From: Reticulitermes speratus
Lineage: Eukaryota > Arthropoda > Insecta > Blattodea > Rhinotermitidae
Assembly (NCBI GenBank): GCA_021186555.1
Contig: JAJKFL010000039.1
Span: forward strand, 43,839,597 to 43,903,596
DNA: 64,000 nucleotides
Direction of reading: 5' to 3'
Shown here: positions 1 through 20,010 of the stretch, piece by piece
Position numbering within the stretch: position 1 is the first letter of the stretch
How the letters are laid out: each line of letters starts with the position of its first letter
The notes under the pieces: model-generated
Database searches by the model: none
Told to the model about the DNA's origin: nothing
The model's input: only the letters and a program-made list of their open reading frames with translations
Translations under genes and position numbers: made by a program

Positions 1-93
1 CTCCGAGTGTTGATGTGATGACGCAGATGGCAGCGTGTGTGTCAGCAGGGGGGCTTATAGGTACAACGATCGCTAGGAAGATCGAGATTACCG

Positions 94-295
94 ACCTTCC
101 ACAGTTGGTAGCCGGATTCCACAGGTAACTTGCACCTTCTGCAGTTGGTAGCCGGATTCCACAGGTAACTTGCACCTTCCACAGTTGGTAGCCGGATTCC
201 ACAGGTAACTTGCACCTTCTGCAGTTGGTAGCCGGATTCCACAGGTAACTTGCACCTTCCACAGTTGGTAGCTGGATTCCACAGGTAACTTGCAC
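94..295. repeat. 40-bp tandem repeat, 5 copies
   Basis: Five head-to-tail copies of a 40-bp unit (CCTTCCACAGTTGGTAGCCG...). Units alternate between TTCCACAG and TTCTGCAG at the start, and the last copy has GCTGG for GCCGG. The open frames here on the minus strand only follow the repeat. From 296 to 659 I see no gene or repeat. Confidence 0.9.
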
Positions 296-661
296 ACAAT
301 ATTACTAGTGTAATGTGAAATTGTCTGAACAACTTGAGTAGATGAAAATCTTAACAGCTCTTCCAAAATTAATACGGTTAATTTCAGCATGTTTTGTGTA
401 AGTACGGTAACTAATCATGTACATATGCAACCAGTGAAGCATACAGGCCATAGAATTACAGCCTTTCAACATATTTGGGCCGGTAAGGCTAAGGTTCACA
501 TAGAGCAATTATGAATCGTAGACAGGAAGTACAAAAGTTTATGTAAATAAATGTGAATTAACTAACCAAAATATGCAGTGATTCAGAAGTTATCAGAGTG
601 AAAATTACTCATAATATGCTAATGTAACTTTATAGAATGCTTTTTTCTTTGTTTCTATATA

Positions 662-1224
662 CAGGGTTATTCAAAATGATTGTCGGGATTTTAACAACTT
701 GTCATACACAATACACTTGAGATCGGAGTATGTAGTTGCACCGATGGATCAAGAAATTCTCAAAGTTTTTTTTATGATGTGCGGTGTGCAGTAGTTATGC
801 ATTTCTCCGCTTGGAGCGCAGTTTACTAAGATGGCGGCGAATGGCAGTGAAAAGGCATTTTGTGTGCTTACATTTCATGAATGTCGATCAGTTACAATTG
901 TCCAGCGGCAATTCCGCACCAAATTCGGGAAACAACCACCATCTGACAATTCCATTCGAAGGTGGTATGCACAGTTTCAAGAGACAGGGTGCGTGTGTAA
1001 AAGGAAAAGCACTGGTAGGCCGTCTAGAAAAAGTTTGGAACGAACTCGATTATCGTGTTGATGTTTGTAGAATCACAAATGGTGCACATATAGAGCACCT
1101 GTAAGGTATGTCACAAAAACTTGGAGTGTTGTTCTATTAAATAAAAAAATACACATACTCCTATCTCAAGTGTATTGTGTATGACAAGTTGTTAAAACCC
1201 CAACAATCATTTTGAATAACCCTG
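662..1224 (+). mobile_element. Deleted mariner-type DNA transposon
   Basis: The element is 563 bp with long terminal inverted repeats. It starts CAGGGTTATTCAAAATGATTG and ends with the inverted form; the arms match for about 70 bp with a few differences. It is flanked by TA on both sides (660-661 and 1225-1226), the Tc1/mariner target duplication. The middle carries only the two ends of a transposase gene, so this is an internally deleted, non-autonomous copy. Confidence 0.88.
831..1104 (+). pseudogene. Mariner transposase remnant: N-terminal HTH plus C-terminal tail
   Basis: The frame starting at 831 encodes about 65 residues resembling the helix-turn-helix DNA-binding domain (DUF4817 type) at the N-terminus of some mariner-family transposases: KAFCVLTFHECRS, VQRQFRTKFGK, IRRWYAQFQETG, then a GRPS linker. 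About 1020-1035 the reading shifts: the overlapping frame ending at 1104 gives WNELDYRVDVCRITNGAHIE, which resembles the C-terminal end of the same transposases. The DDE/D catalytic core between them is missing. The short N-terminal frame stops at 1061. A 76-residue peptide could in principle still bind the inverted repeats, but nothing here shows that it is expressed. Confidence 0.75.
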
Positions 1225-1495
1225 TATTTCTAGACTAAATTTCAGTTAGTTAAGTCACTTTATGTATGTAAACTTTGGTACTTCCTGTATCTGTTTCATA
1301 ATTGCTGTACCTGGAGATGGCCCTATAGACACACATGTTGATGAAGTATAAATTTGTTGTGATTCTACAGCTTGTGTGCACTCTGCTGGCTTCTTGTGAT
1401 TCACTGATGGTGAGAGGTCTTCGTCTTCTTAAAGGGCAGGAAATTTTCTGAAAAGCTGAACAATTGTTAGCTTTTCATTGTGGACCGTGCTTGGT

Positions 1496-4210
1496 GCAGT
1501 TAATTATACTGTCTGCTCTGCACAGTTAATTACACTGTCTTCTCTGCACAGTTAATTATATTGTTGCTCTGCACAGTTAATTATACTGTCTGCTCTGCAC
1601 AGTTAATTATATTGCCTGCTCTGTGCAGTTAACTATACTGTCTGCTCTGTGCAGTTAATTATACTGTCTGCTCTGCACAGTTAATTACACTGTCTTCTCT
1701 GCACAGTTAATTATATTGTTGCTCTGCACAGTTAATTATACTGTCTGCTCTGCACAGTTAATTATATTGCCTGCTCTGTGCAGTTAACTATACTGTCTGC
1801 TCTGTGCAGTTAATTATACTGTCTGCTCTGCACAGTTAATTACACTGTCTTCTCTGCACAGTTAATTATATTGTTGCTCTGCACAGTTAATTATACTGTC
1901 TGCTCTGCACAGTTAATTATATTGCCTGCTCTGTGCAGTTAACTATACTGTCTGCTCTGTGCAGTTAACTATACTGTCTGCTCTGTGCAGTTAATTATAC
2001 TGTCTGCTCTGTGCAGTTAACTATACTGTCTGCTCTGTGCAGTTAACTATACTGTCTGCTCTGTGCAGTTAATTATACTGTCTGCTCTGTGCAGTTAACT
2101 ATACTGTCTGCTCTGTGCAGTTAATTGTACTGTCTGCTCTGTGCAGTTAATTGTACTGTCTGCTCTGTGCAGTTAATTGTACTGTCTGCTCTGTGCAGTT
2201 AATTGTACTGTCTGCTCTGTGCAGTTAATTATACTGTCTGCTCTGTGCAGTTAATTGTACTGTCTGCTCTGTGCAGTTAATTGTACTGTCTGCTCTGTGC
2301 AGTTAATTATACTGTCTGCTCTGTGCAGTTAATTATACTGTCTGCTCTGTGCAGTTAATTGTACTGTCTGCTCTGTGCAGTTAATTGTACTGTCTGCTCT
2401 GTGCAGTTAATTATACTGTCTGCTCTGTGCAGTTAATTGTACTGTCTGCTCTGTGCAGTTAATTGTACTGTCTGCTCTGTGCAGTTAATTGTACTGTCTG
2501 CTCTGTGCAGTTAATTGTACTGTCTGCTCTGTGCAGTTAATTGTACTGTCTGCTCTGCACAGTTAATTATACTGTTGCTCTGCACAGTTAATTATACTGT
2601 CTGCTCTGCACAGTTAATTATACTGTCTGCTCTGCACAGTTAATTATATTGCCTGCTCTGTGCAGTTAACTATACTGTCTGCTCTGTGCAGTTAATTATA
2701 CTGTCTGCTCTGTGCAGTTAATTATACTGTCTGCTCTGTGCAGTTAATTATACTGTCTGCTCTGCACAGTTAATTATACTGTCTGCTCTGCACAGTTAAT
2801 TGTACTGTCTGCTCTGTGCAGTTAATTGTACTGTCTGCTCTGTGCAGTTAATTGTACTGTCTGCTCTGTGCAGTTAATTATACTGTCTGCTCTGCACAGT
2901 TAATTATACTGTTGCTCTGCACAGTTAATTATACTGTCTGCTCTGCACAGTTAATTATATTGCCTGCTCTGCACAGTTAACTATACTGTCTGCTCTGTGC
3001 AGTTAATTATACTGTCTGCTCTGTGCAGTTAATTATACTGTCTGCTCTGCACAGTTAATTATACTGTCTGCTCTGCACAGTTAATTATACTGTCTGCTCT
3101 GCACAGTTAATCATACTGTCTGCTCTGCACAGTTAATTATACTGTCTGCTCTGCACAGTTAATTATACTGTCTGCTCTGTGCAGTTAATTATACTGTCTG
3201 CTCTGCACAGTTAATTATACTGTCTGCTCTGCACAGTTAATTATACTGTCTGCTCTGTGCAGTTAATTATACTGTCTGCTCTGCACAGTTAATTATACTG
3301 TCTGCTCTGCACAGTTAATTATACTGTCTGCTCTGTGCAGTTAATTATACTGTCTGCTCTGCACAGTTAATTATACTGTCTGCTCTGCACAGTTAATCAT
3401 ACTGTCTGCTCTGCACAGTTAATCATACTGTCTGCTCTGCACAGTTAATTATACTGTCTGCTCTGCACAGTTAATTATACTGTCTGCTCTGTGCAGTTAA
3501 TTATACTGTCTGCTCTGCACAGTTAATTATACTGTCTGCTCTGTGCAGTTAATTATACTGTCTGCTCTGCACAGTTAATTGTACTGTCTGCTCTGCACAG
3601 TTAATTATACTGTCTGCTCTGTGCAGTTAATTATACTGTCTGCTCTGCACAGTTAATTATACTGTCTGCTCTGCACAGTTAATCATACTGTCTGCTCTGC
3701 ACAGTTAATTATACTGTCTGCTCTGCACAGTTAATTATACTGTCTGCTCTGTGCAGTTAATTATACTGTCTGCTCTGCACAGTTAATTATACTGTCTGCT
3801 CTGCACAGTTAATTATACTGTCTGCTCTGTGCAGTTAATTATACTGTCTGCTCTGCACAGTTAATCATACTGTCTGCTCTGCACAGTTAATTATACTGTC
3901 TGCTTTGCACAGTTAATTATACTGTCTGCTCTGTGCAGTTAATTATACTGTCTGCTCTGCACAGTTAATTATACTGTCTGCTCTGCACAGTTAATTATAC
4001 TGTCTGCTCTGTGCAGTTAATTATACTGTCTGCTCTGCACAGTTAATTGTACTGTCTGCTCTGCACAGTTAATTATACTGTCTGCTCTGTGCAGTTAATT
4101 GTACTGTCTGCTCTGTGCAGTTAATTGTACTGTCTGCTCTGTGCAGTTAATTATACTGTCTGCTCTGCACAGTTAATTATACTGTCTGCTCTGCACAGTT
4201 AATTATACTG
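1496..4210. repeat. 26-bp satellite array, about 104 copies
   Basis: Unit TTAATTATACTGTCTGCTCT followed by GCACAG or GTGCAG (26 bp). Variants include TTAATTGTAC, TTAACTATAC, TTAATCATAC, a TTGCCTGCTC form and a 25-bp unit lacking one base. From about 1505 to 1960 the variants are ordered into a 155-bp higher-order repeat: the TTACACTGTCTTCTC variant recurs at 1531, 1686 and 1841. No coding content. The stretch 1227-1495 before it shows nothing recognisable. Confidence 0.95.
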
Positions 4211-5020
4211 AAGCAATGGTACACCCCTGGGGCTACACTACCTCCTTGGTACTAGAGCAACATCTCCATGCCCCCTGCACACCTTTGTACTAGTGTATCA
4301 CACTCTTATCTCTGCAAGGTTTGGTTTCCACAATTGTTGTTAAAGATTCGGGTGTTCTGGACTGACGCCATATCACCAGGTTAGTGTTTTCTGACATTTT
4401 GCAGGAATGTAGAGCCTTCAAAATTTTGGGAAACAGTAGTCCAACGACATGCTGTCACATCTCAGAAGATCTGAATCCATGTTCTTTTATGTTTTCAGTT
4501 TGGTTGGGTTGGCAGCCGTTCTTACATGCATTGCCACTTACATCCATGACTTTCCAACCTTTGCAACAGATCCTGCAGCAAATGTGGTAAAGACGCAACA
4601 TTTCTAGGTACATATATTGGAGGAGTGACACTCAGGTAAGCATCACTTGGTCAGTCTTGTTGGATGCTTCACTTCACTTCACTTCACTTAGTTGAACCAC
4701 TTCTGCTGGTAGGTGTAGGTGGTGCGTTGCTTGCACAAAGTGCCTATAGTGGATGTCAAACCAGTCTGTCTCTTTCATCTCCGAAATTGCTAGACATATT
4801 TTGATTAGATTTGATGTTGGATGAATCTAATTTTAGTTGAGATCACATGACTATGACCTTTCCTGTAGAATATGGTCTCATTTAGGTCCATTGAAATCAT
4901 CACACACATCAAAATCAATTTTGTATGTAAGATTGCATATTTGGGTCAAAGACCTTATAGAATGCCGGTAGTAAAGTTATAAAATAACCTTAGAAAGCCT
5001 AAAAACATGACTGTTTTAGT
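4211..5020. other. Non-coding stretch, no gene recognised
   Basis: Mostly unique AT-rich DNA. A short CACTT pentamer run lies near 4668-4690. Part of 4400-4480 (ACATCTCAGAAGATCTGAAT) resembles sequence near 9950 and 19160, so it may be a fragment of an old dispersed repeat. Confidence 0.5.
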
Positions 5021-5054
5021 AATAATAATAATAATAATAACAACAACAACAACA
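5021..5054. repeat. AAT/AAC microsatellite
   Basis: An (AAT)n run passes into (AAC)n. The following 570 bases (5055-5625) are AT-rich with no gene recognised. Confidence 0.9.
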
Positions 5055-5625
5055 GTTCAGTTCTTATTTATTAACATATTGGTTTAACAGCACAATGGCC
5101 ATTTATAAAATAGGCACAACATAAATACAACAAAAATCACATTGAGACACACACACACAAACAAACAACCCATGATAATGAACAACGATAAGTTAGACTT
5201 GTAACAGATTCAGCACCTAAGTCAAATATATAAACAGTATTGCACAAACAGTTACATAAAACAGTAGAACAAACGGTACACAATACTCATGTAATCAAAT
5301 TAATTACAAGTAACGTAACTACATTAAAACCACAATTCACATGAAATGTTAGTGACCGAACTACAGTGTAAAACCTGTGTAAAAGTTCTGATTTACTTAG
5401 TAAGAATATCTACATATAACGAATCGTTAATCAAAACAGACCTCACTGTCCCTACTGATGGCATTAGCCACCAAAGCACATCTAGCGGAAGGACAGTTGC
5501 GACTTTTAAAGGCAACATTGATCACAGTAAAGTCTGTGAGGTTTCAGTCTGGAACATAAAGGCTCACAGTTTCTGAAAGGGTAAGGCAGCTTTGAAATCC
5601 ATCGTAGACGTGATGTAAATAATAA

Positions 5626-5869
5626 TAATAATCCTTCCGGCTGCACTATGGCCCTGGGGTTGACTCAGCCTGTAATGGAAATGAGTACCAGGAGTATTTC
5701 CTGGGGGTTAAAAGCGGCCGGTGCATAGGGCTGACAACCTTACCACCTTCATGTGCCGATTGTCTAGAAATCTGGAGCCTCAACCTCATGGAACCCTAAG
5801 GGCCTGTCCAGGCCTGTAGTGGGATTGCTTTACCTTTTATAATAATTACTACTACTACTACTACTACTA
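5626..5869 (+). mobile_element. 5'-truncated tRNA-derived SINE (family A)
   Basis: The body matches the SINEs at 10307 and 62862 (GCACTATGGCCCTGGG, GACTCAGCCTGTAATGGAAA, GGGCCTGTCCAGGCCTGTAG, GGGATTGCTTTACC). The tRNA-like head is missing. The tail runs into ATA and ACT trinucleotide repeats (5842-5869). Confidence 0.8.
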
Positions 5870-5875
5870 CAAAAC

Positions 5876-6200
5876 TGCTTGTGCCCCAGAGCTCGGTCAG
5901 TCGTTACAGTGACTAGGCTATCAGCTCAATGTCCAGGATTTGATTTCTGGCAGGTGCATGAGATTTTCTCATCTCCAGAACTCCCCAGACCGGCTCTGGG
6001 GCGCCGCACCCTCCTATTCAGTGGGTGGCGGAGTTCTTTGGGGGGGGGGGGGGGAGGGGGTAAAGCAGTCAGGGCATAACGTTGACCTCTCACCTCCATC
6101 AAGTGCCAAGGATAAGAATGAGTGGAGCTACAGTTCTGTGCCTCCTTTTTTGCCTTGTGGCATGGTCAGGGACAACTTTACTTCTATTTTTACTTTATAC
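5876..6200 (+). mobile_element. Diverged SINE (family C)
   Basis: Related to the better copy at 60286: an AGCTCGGTCAGTCG A-box region, a TCCAGGATTTGATTTCTGGC B-box region, CTCCTATTCAGTGGG, then GCCAAGGATAAGAATGAGTG and GAGCTACA near the 3' end. A run of about 15 G at 6040-6054 interrupts it. It abuts the 27-bp array. Confidence 0.6.
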
Positions 6201-6203
6201 AGA

Positions 6204-7375
6204 GTTGGGGAGTGTGCAAGTGGACAGTCAGTTGGGGAGTGTGCAAGTGGACAGTCTGTTGGGGAGTGTGCAAGTGGACAGTCTGTTGGGGAGTGTGCAA
6301 GTGGACAGTCAGTTGGGGAGTGTGCAAGTGGACAGTCAGTTGGGGAGTGTGCAAGTGGACAGTCAGTTGGGGAGTGTGCAAGTGGACAGTCAGTTGGGGA
6401 GTGTGCAAGTGGACAGTCTGTTGGGGAGTGTGCAAGTGGACAGTCAGTTGGGGAGTGTGCAAGTGGACAGTCAGTTGGGGAGTGTGCAAGTGGACAGTCA
6501 GTTGGGGAGTGTGCAAGTGGACAGTCTGATGTAATGAAAGGCAGAGCTTGACTTGGCTGAGAGTGTGCAAGTGGACAGTCTGTTGGGGAGTGTGCAAGTG
6601 GACAGTCTGTTGGGGAGTTTGCAAGTGGACAGTCTGTTGGGGAGTGTGCAAGTGGACAGTCAGTTGGGGAGTGTGCAAGTGGACAGTCAGTTGGGGAGTG
6701 TGCAAGTGGACAGTCAGTTGGGGAGTGTGCAAGTGGACAGTCAGTTGGGGAGTGTGCAAGTGGACAGTCTGATGTAATGAAAGGCAGAGCTTGACTTGGC
6801 TGAGAGTGTGCAAGTGGACAGTCTGTTGGGGAGTGTGCAAGTGGACAGTCTGTTGGGGAGTTTGCAAGTGGACAGTCTGTTGGGGAGTGTGCAAGTGGAC
6901 AGTCAGTTGGGGAGTGTGCAAGTGGACAGTCAGTTGGGGAGTGTGCAAGTGGACAGTCTGTTGGGAGTGTGCAAGTGGACAGTCTGTTGGGAGTGTGCAA
7001 GTGGACAGTCTGTTGGGGAGTTTGCAAGTGGACAGTCTGTTGGGGAGTGTGCAAGTGGACAGTCAGTTGGGGAGTGTGCAAGTGGACAGTCAGTTGGGGA
7101 GTGTGCAAGTGGACAGTCAGTTGGGGAGTGTGCAAGTGGACAGTCAGTTGGGGAGTGTGCAAGTGGACAGTCTGATGTAATGACAGGCAGAGCTTGACTG
7201 GGCTGAGAGTGTGCAAGTGGACAGTCTGATGTAATACAGGCAGAGCTTGACTGGCTGAGAGTGTGCAAGTGGACAGTCTTATGTAATGACAGGCAGAGCT
7301 TGACTGGGCTGAGAGTGTGCAAATGGACAGTCTGATGTAATGACAGGCAGAGCTTGACTGGGCTGAGAGTCATGT
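6204..7375. repeat. 27-bp tandem array with 243-bp higher-order unit
   Basis: The unit is GTTGGGGAGTGTGCAAGTGG plus ACAGTCA (27 bp), about 36 copies. A TCTGATGTAATGAAAGGCAG linker recurs at 6525 and 6768, 243 bp apart (nine units). From 7165 the linker-containing form takes over with a period near 60 bp. Because 27 is divisible by three, most frames stay open; the long open frames here (for example 6128-7216 on the minus strand) have no other coding sign. 7376-7527 is unique with no gene seen. Confidence 0.93.
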
Positions 7376-7535
7376 CCATAGTAGCAGGAGGGTGGGGGGA
7401 GCTGACTCACTAGCCATGTGGTTGCATGCCAGTTCATCAGAACGTGTCACATGGGTCATCTTGAACGGTCAAAGTCCTGAACTTTCAGACTGCTGTACCT
7501 GATTGTCATTTCAACCATCTGTTTGTCCCTAAAGC

Positions 7536-7800
7536 TTTTTTTTTTTCCTATGGCTCACCAGCCCCTTGGGGGCCTAGGCCTCCTCATTTTTCGAGGCTTT
7601 GTGTTCACACTTTAGACAGAGCACACTCGGTAGGACTCCTCTGGACGAGGGACCAGCCCGTCGCAGAGACCTCTACCTGACAACACACAACACTCACAAC
7701 AGACAGACATCCATGTCCCCGGCGGGATTTGAACCCACAATCCCAGCAAGCGAGCGGCCGCAGACCCACACCTTAGACCGCGCGGCCACTGGGATCGGCA
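7536..7800 (-). mobile_element. tRNA-derived SINE (family B)
   Basis: Read on the minus strand: a tRNA-like head (GCCGATCCCAGTGGCCGCGC, then GGGTTCAAATCCCGCC as B box), a central CACACAACAC/CTCACAACAG region seen here in complement, a conserved GGCCCCCAAGGGGCTG block, and an A-rich tail, which appears as the T-run at 7536-7546. It is flanked by an 8-bp target duplication CCTAAAGC (7528-7535 and 7801-7808). Confidence 0.88.
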
Positions 7801-7905
7801 CCTAAAGCATTACATTGCTAAAACCACGTTAATGAACCTTTAGGTTCCAGTAATATTCTTTGTAACTGTGCCACCCGAATTAATCGTTATTATTGTTATT
7901 TGTAG

Positions 7906-16910
<9,005 letters not shown>

Positions 16911-17598
16911 CGAGTGTAGCGTTTGTCAGGTTGGCAGTGCGTGGATCATGTTACACAGTGGCAGTAATTTGGTAGCACAATTTATATCGAGTATCAGTGT
17001 TGTACTCCTTGAAGTGGAGACCAGAGCACTGTGTCATGATAAGAGGGATTATGATTTATTTTCTTTGTTTTTACAAGTTTTACTTGCCAATATGCAAGAG
17101 TAGCCACTCTGTACAGTAATGTTTTGCCATGGAAATCGTCTCCAACCTTACAATGAGAACCACATTTCTGCAGTCAACACAACTTACCTGCAGTATCTCA
17201 TAAACAGGTAACATGACATTTGAACCATTCCTCTTCAGGTCATCTTCAGGTCTATGTACATAAACACATCAAAGAAAAAATATTTACATTACTTTGATTG
17301 TGTTGCTGAAGCAAATTTAGATCCCGCCTTCCCTGTACGCTCGAGTTGTACAGATATATAATCGTAAATGTTCAAGTTGTGTACTATAAAACTGGGGTAA
17401 TATCAAAATTTTGGTAATGTAAACATTGACAGTTGACAATCTGTAGATGAGCATTCTAAATGTATGTCCTCCATTACTAGAGTTGAGTGTGAGCATTATT
17501 GTGTGAAGTTACATTGTAGCTGAGTATCCTTGCATGGCTGTGTGTGTGTGATACAGTTTACATCTGTTGTTACTGTACATGTTGCTCTGAAACAGTTA
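16911..17598 (+). other. NNT: NNT 3' untranslated region and flank
   Basis: No coding sign. It presumably includes the NNT 3' UTR; I cannot place the poly(A) site. At 17202-17260 the minus strand holds a weak copy of the dispersed motif (CCTGAAGATGACCTGAAGAG ... TTCAAATGTCATG). Confidence 0.5.
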
Positions 17599-18217
17599 CA
17601 GTAAAACCCCGATTTAATATTCCTGGATTTAGTGATGATTTTTTCATGTCCCGACAATAACTCCATATTAATTGAAAACCTCGATTTAATGTACCTGCGT
17701 TTAGTGAAGTCCCGGATTTAGTGATGATTTTTTCATGTCCTGACAATAGCTCCATATAAATTGAAAACCTCGATTTAATGAAAACCTTGATTTAATGTTC
17801 CCGCATTTAGTGAAATGCCGGATTTAGTGATGATTTTTTCATGTCCCGACAATAGCTCCATATAAATTGAAAACCTCGATGTAATGTTCCTGCGTTTAGT
17901 GAAATCCCGGATTTAGTGATGATTTTTTCATGTCCCGACAATAGCTCCATATAAATTGAAAACCTCAATTTAATGTTCCTGCGTTTAGTGAAATCCCGGA
18001 TTTAGTGATGATTTTTTCATGTCCCGACAATAGCTCCATATAAATTGAAAACCTCGATGTAATGTTCCTGCGTTTAGTGAAATCCCGGATTTAGTGATGA
18101 TTTTTTCATGTCCCGATAATAGCTCCATATAAATTGAAAACCTCCATTTAATGAAAACCTTGCTTTAGTGAAATATATTCTAATCCCACAGCAATTCATT
18201 AAATAGGGGTTTTACTG
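17599..18217. mobile_element. pogo-like MITE with internal 89-bp tandem expansion
   Basis: Same ends as the element at 12131 (CAGTAAAACCCCGATTTAA ... TAGGGGTTTTACTG) with TA at 17597-17598 and 18218-18219, in reverse orientation. The internal block containing GTGATGATTTTTTCATGTCC occurs six times, starting at 17632, 17721, 17827, 17916, 18005 and 18094: four steps of 89 bp and one of 106 bp. Length is 619 bp against 174 bp for the simple form. Confidence 0.9.
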
Positions 18218-18319
18218 TACATGGAATGTCATTGCTGTGTGATATCCTACCTGTACTTGATATCACATGTACCAGGAGACAGCTGTAGACAGTCACTGTT
18301 TAGAGTGTCTGTAATAGTA

Positions 18320-18706
18320 CGAGGGTTATCCAGAAAGTAAAGATACAAAAGCAATAAAGTTTTTTAAAAATATTTATTAACAAAATCAAGTGAAAAAACT
18401 CTTAACACATACCTTTAGCTATTTTTCAACATAATCACCACCTTTGTCAAGGCATTTGTTTAGCCTGAGTACGAGTTTTTGTATTCCGATGTCACAGAAC
18501 TCCGCCGCCTGTGCACGCAGCCACGTAGTGACTTCGCTTTTCACCTCTTCGTCTTCGTGAAACTTCTGGCCGGCCAGATGTTTCTTTAAATGCAAAAACA
18601 AATGCAAATCGCTGGGAGTGAGGTCTGGGCTGTGAGCGGGATGGTCTGAGGTGATTTCCCTTCCCCTCTCACCCGTGTTTTATCCTTACTTTCTGGATAA
18701 CCGTCG
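18320..18706 (-). mobile_element. Deleted mariner with transposase C-terminus
   Basis: The ends are inverted (CGAGGGTTATCCAGAAAGTA and TTACTTTCTGGATAACCGTCG), with TA at 18318-18319 and 18707-18708. On the minus strand 18419-18607 encodes a mariner transposase C-terminus (FLHLKKHLAGQKFHEDEEVK, LRAQAAEFCDIGIQKL, LNKCLDKGGDYVEK, stop). The rest of the transposase is deleted. Confidence 0.87.
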
Positions 18707-18835
18707 TATTCAAAATGTGTGCCAGGTAGGCACTAGATATTTCAAGTGGTCCATATCACTTTCACTTTATTCTTGCAAGCAAAGAACTGAGTAACTTTGA
18801 GCTGGTTCTGATACTGTAACAACCTCATGTCACAA

Positions 18836-19185
18836 TCTCAAATTTTCAGGAAAATACCTGCACAGAATATACATAAGGTTACAGTCTTATAGGGTGTGAT
18901 GCTGTGTTCTTGGGTACTTCCTGATGTTTCGAAAGACATTAGTACCTTCTTCTTCACGGCCAAAATGTCAGTGTCAAGGAACGGAAGGTGGCTACCTCTC
19001 CCTGTTTCCATAGCGAACCACAAGAGTATCCACTTCACTCTGGAGACACAGAGAGAGGCATCTTCCCTTCCTTGACATGAACATTTTGACCCTGAAGATG
19101 GAGGCATTATGGCCCTTCAAAACATGAGGAACCACTGCCCCAAGGACACAGCGTCACATCCCAGAAGACTTGAATCTTTAACATC
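18836..19185. repeat. Dispersed repeat fragment with two motif copies
   Basis: A weak minus-strand motif copy lies at 18922-18955 (GAAGAAGAAGG ... TTTCGAAACATCAGG) and a plus-strand one at 19091-19130 (CCTGAAGATGGAGG ... CCTTCAAAACATGAGG). Then GGAACCACTGCCCCAAGGAC and TCACATCCCAGAAGACTTGA, as near 9920-9960. Family unknown. Confidence 0.4.
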
Positions 19186-19480
19186 GCCGCTGTAAGAACC
19201 TCAAATCTCGCAAAACGCATGTAACTTTGTGCATTATTATAAGGATGGGCTTAATTTTTGTGGTGCTGGATTAGGAAAAAAAAATACTCATCTTTTGTTC
19301 AGGTAGACATGACAATATACACGTGGTGTGTGCATGAGGACAGTAATTTTGTTTTTAAATTATGTAATGTTTATTTGAACATAATCAGCCATGCGTTGCA
19401 GTACTGTGATGGTACATGTTTGTGGTCCAGCAAGTGTGGTGTGGCATGTTGTCAGTACTGATAGCATAACCCTAGGTGAT

Positions 19481-19715
19481 TTTTTTTTCAATGGCTGGAC
19501 AGCCCCCTTGGGGGCCTAGGCCTCCTCATTTTTCGAGGCTTCACGATCACACACTCAGACACACCACACTCGTAGGACTCCTCTTGACGAGTGATCAGTC
19601 CGTCGCAGAGACCTCTACCTGACAACTCACAACAGACACATCCATGCCCTCGGCAGGATTCAAACCCACAATCCCAGTAAGCGAGCGGCCGCAGACCCAG
19701 GCCACTGGGATCGGC
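19481..19715 (-). mobile_element. tRNA-derived SINE (family B) with 13-bp target duplication
   Basis: Minus-strand copy of the SINE at 7536, with the GGCCCCCAAGGGGGCTG block and GCGGCCGCTCGCTTACTGGG head. AACCCTAGGTGAT is repeated exactly at 19468-19480 and 19716-19728. The tRNA-like head has lost some bases. Confidence 0.9.
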
Positions 19716-19734
19716 AACCCTAGGTGATGGGATG

Positions 19735-20010
19735 GAATATTCGATACAGTGTGTGAGCTGTGAGCTGTACGATACAGGGTTCACGCCTCAGCAGAGGCTA
19801 GAGATTGTTCTCTTCTCAAAAACATGTAGACCGCGACCCACCCAGCCTCCTATTCAATGGGTTCTTTCCCGGGGATAAAGTGTCCCAAGCATGAAGCCAA
19901 TCACACGTCTCTCTCTAGTGCCAAGGTTAAGAATGAGTGGAGCTATACCACTTTTCTTCGTTATACCTTCCTGGCATGCACACAGACAACCTTACCTTTA
20001 CCTTGATTGT
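19735..20010 (+). mobile_element. SINE family C, diverged
   Basis: It contains CAGCCTCCTATTCAATGGGT, CTCTCTAGTGCCAAGGTTAA, GAATGAGTGGAGCTATACCA and CCTTACCTTTACCTT, all shared with the copy at 60286. The tRNA head is worn. Confidence 0.7.

Noticed and set aside
5346..5576. 76-codon + frame
   Set aside because: Unrecognised, low coding quality, next to microsatellites. Not listed as a gene.
6128..7216. Long open frames over the 27-bp array (up to 362 codons)
   Set aside because: The unit is nine codons without a stop, so most frames stay open on both strands. No other coding sign.
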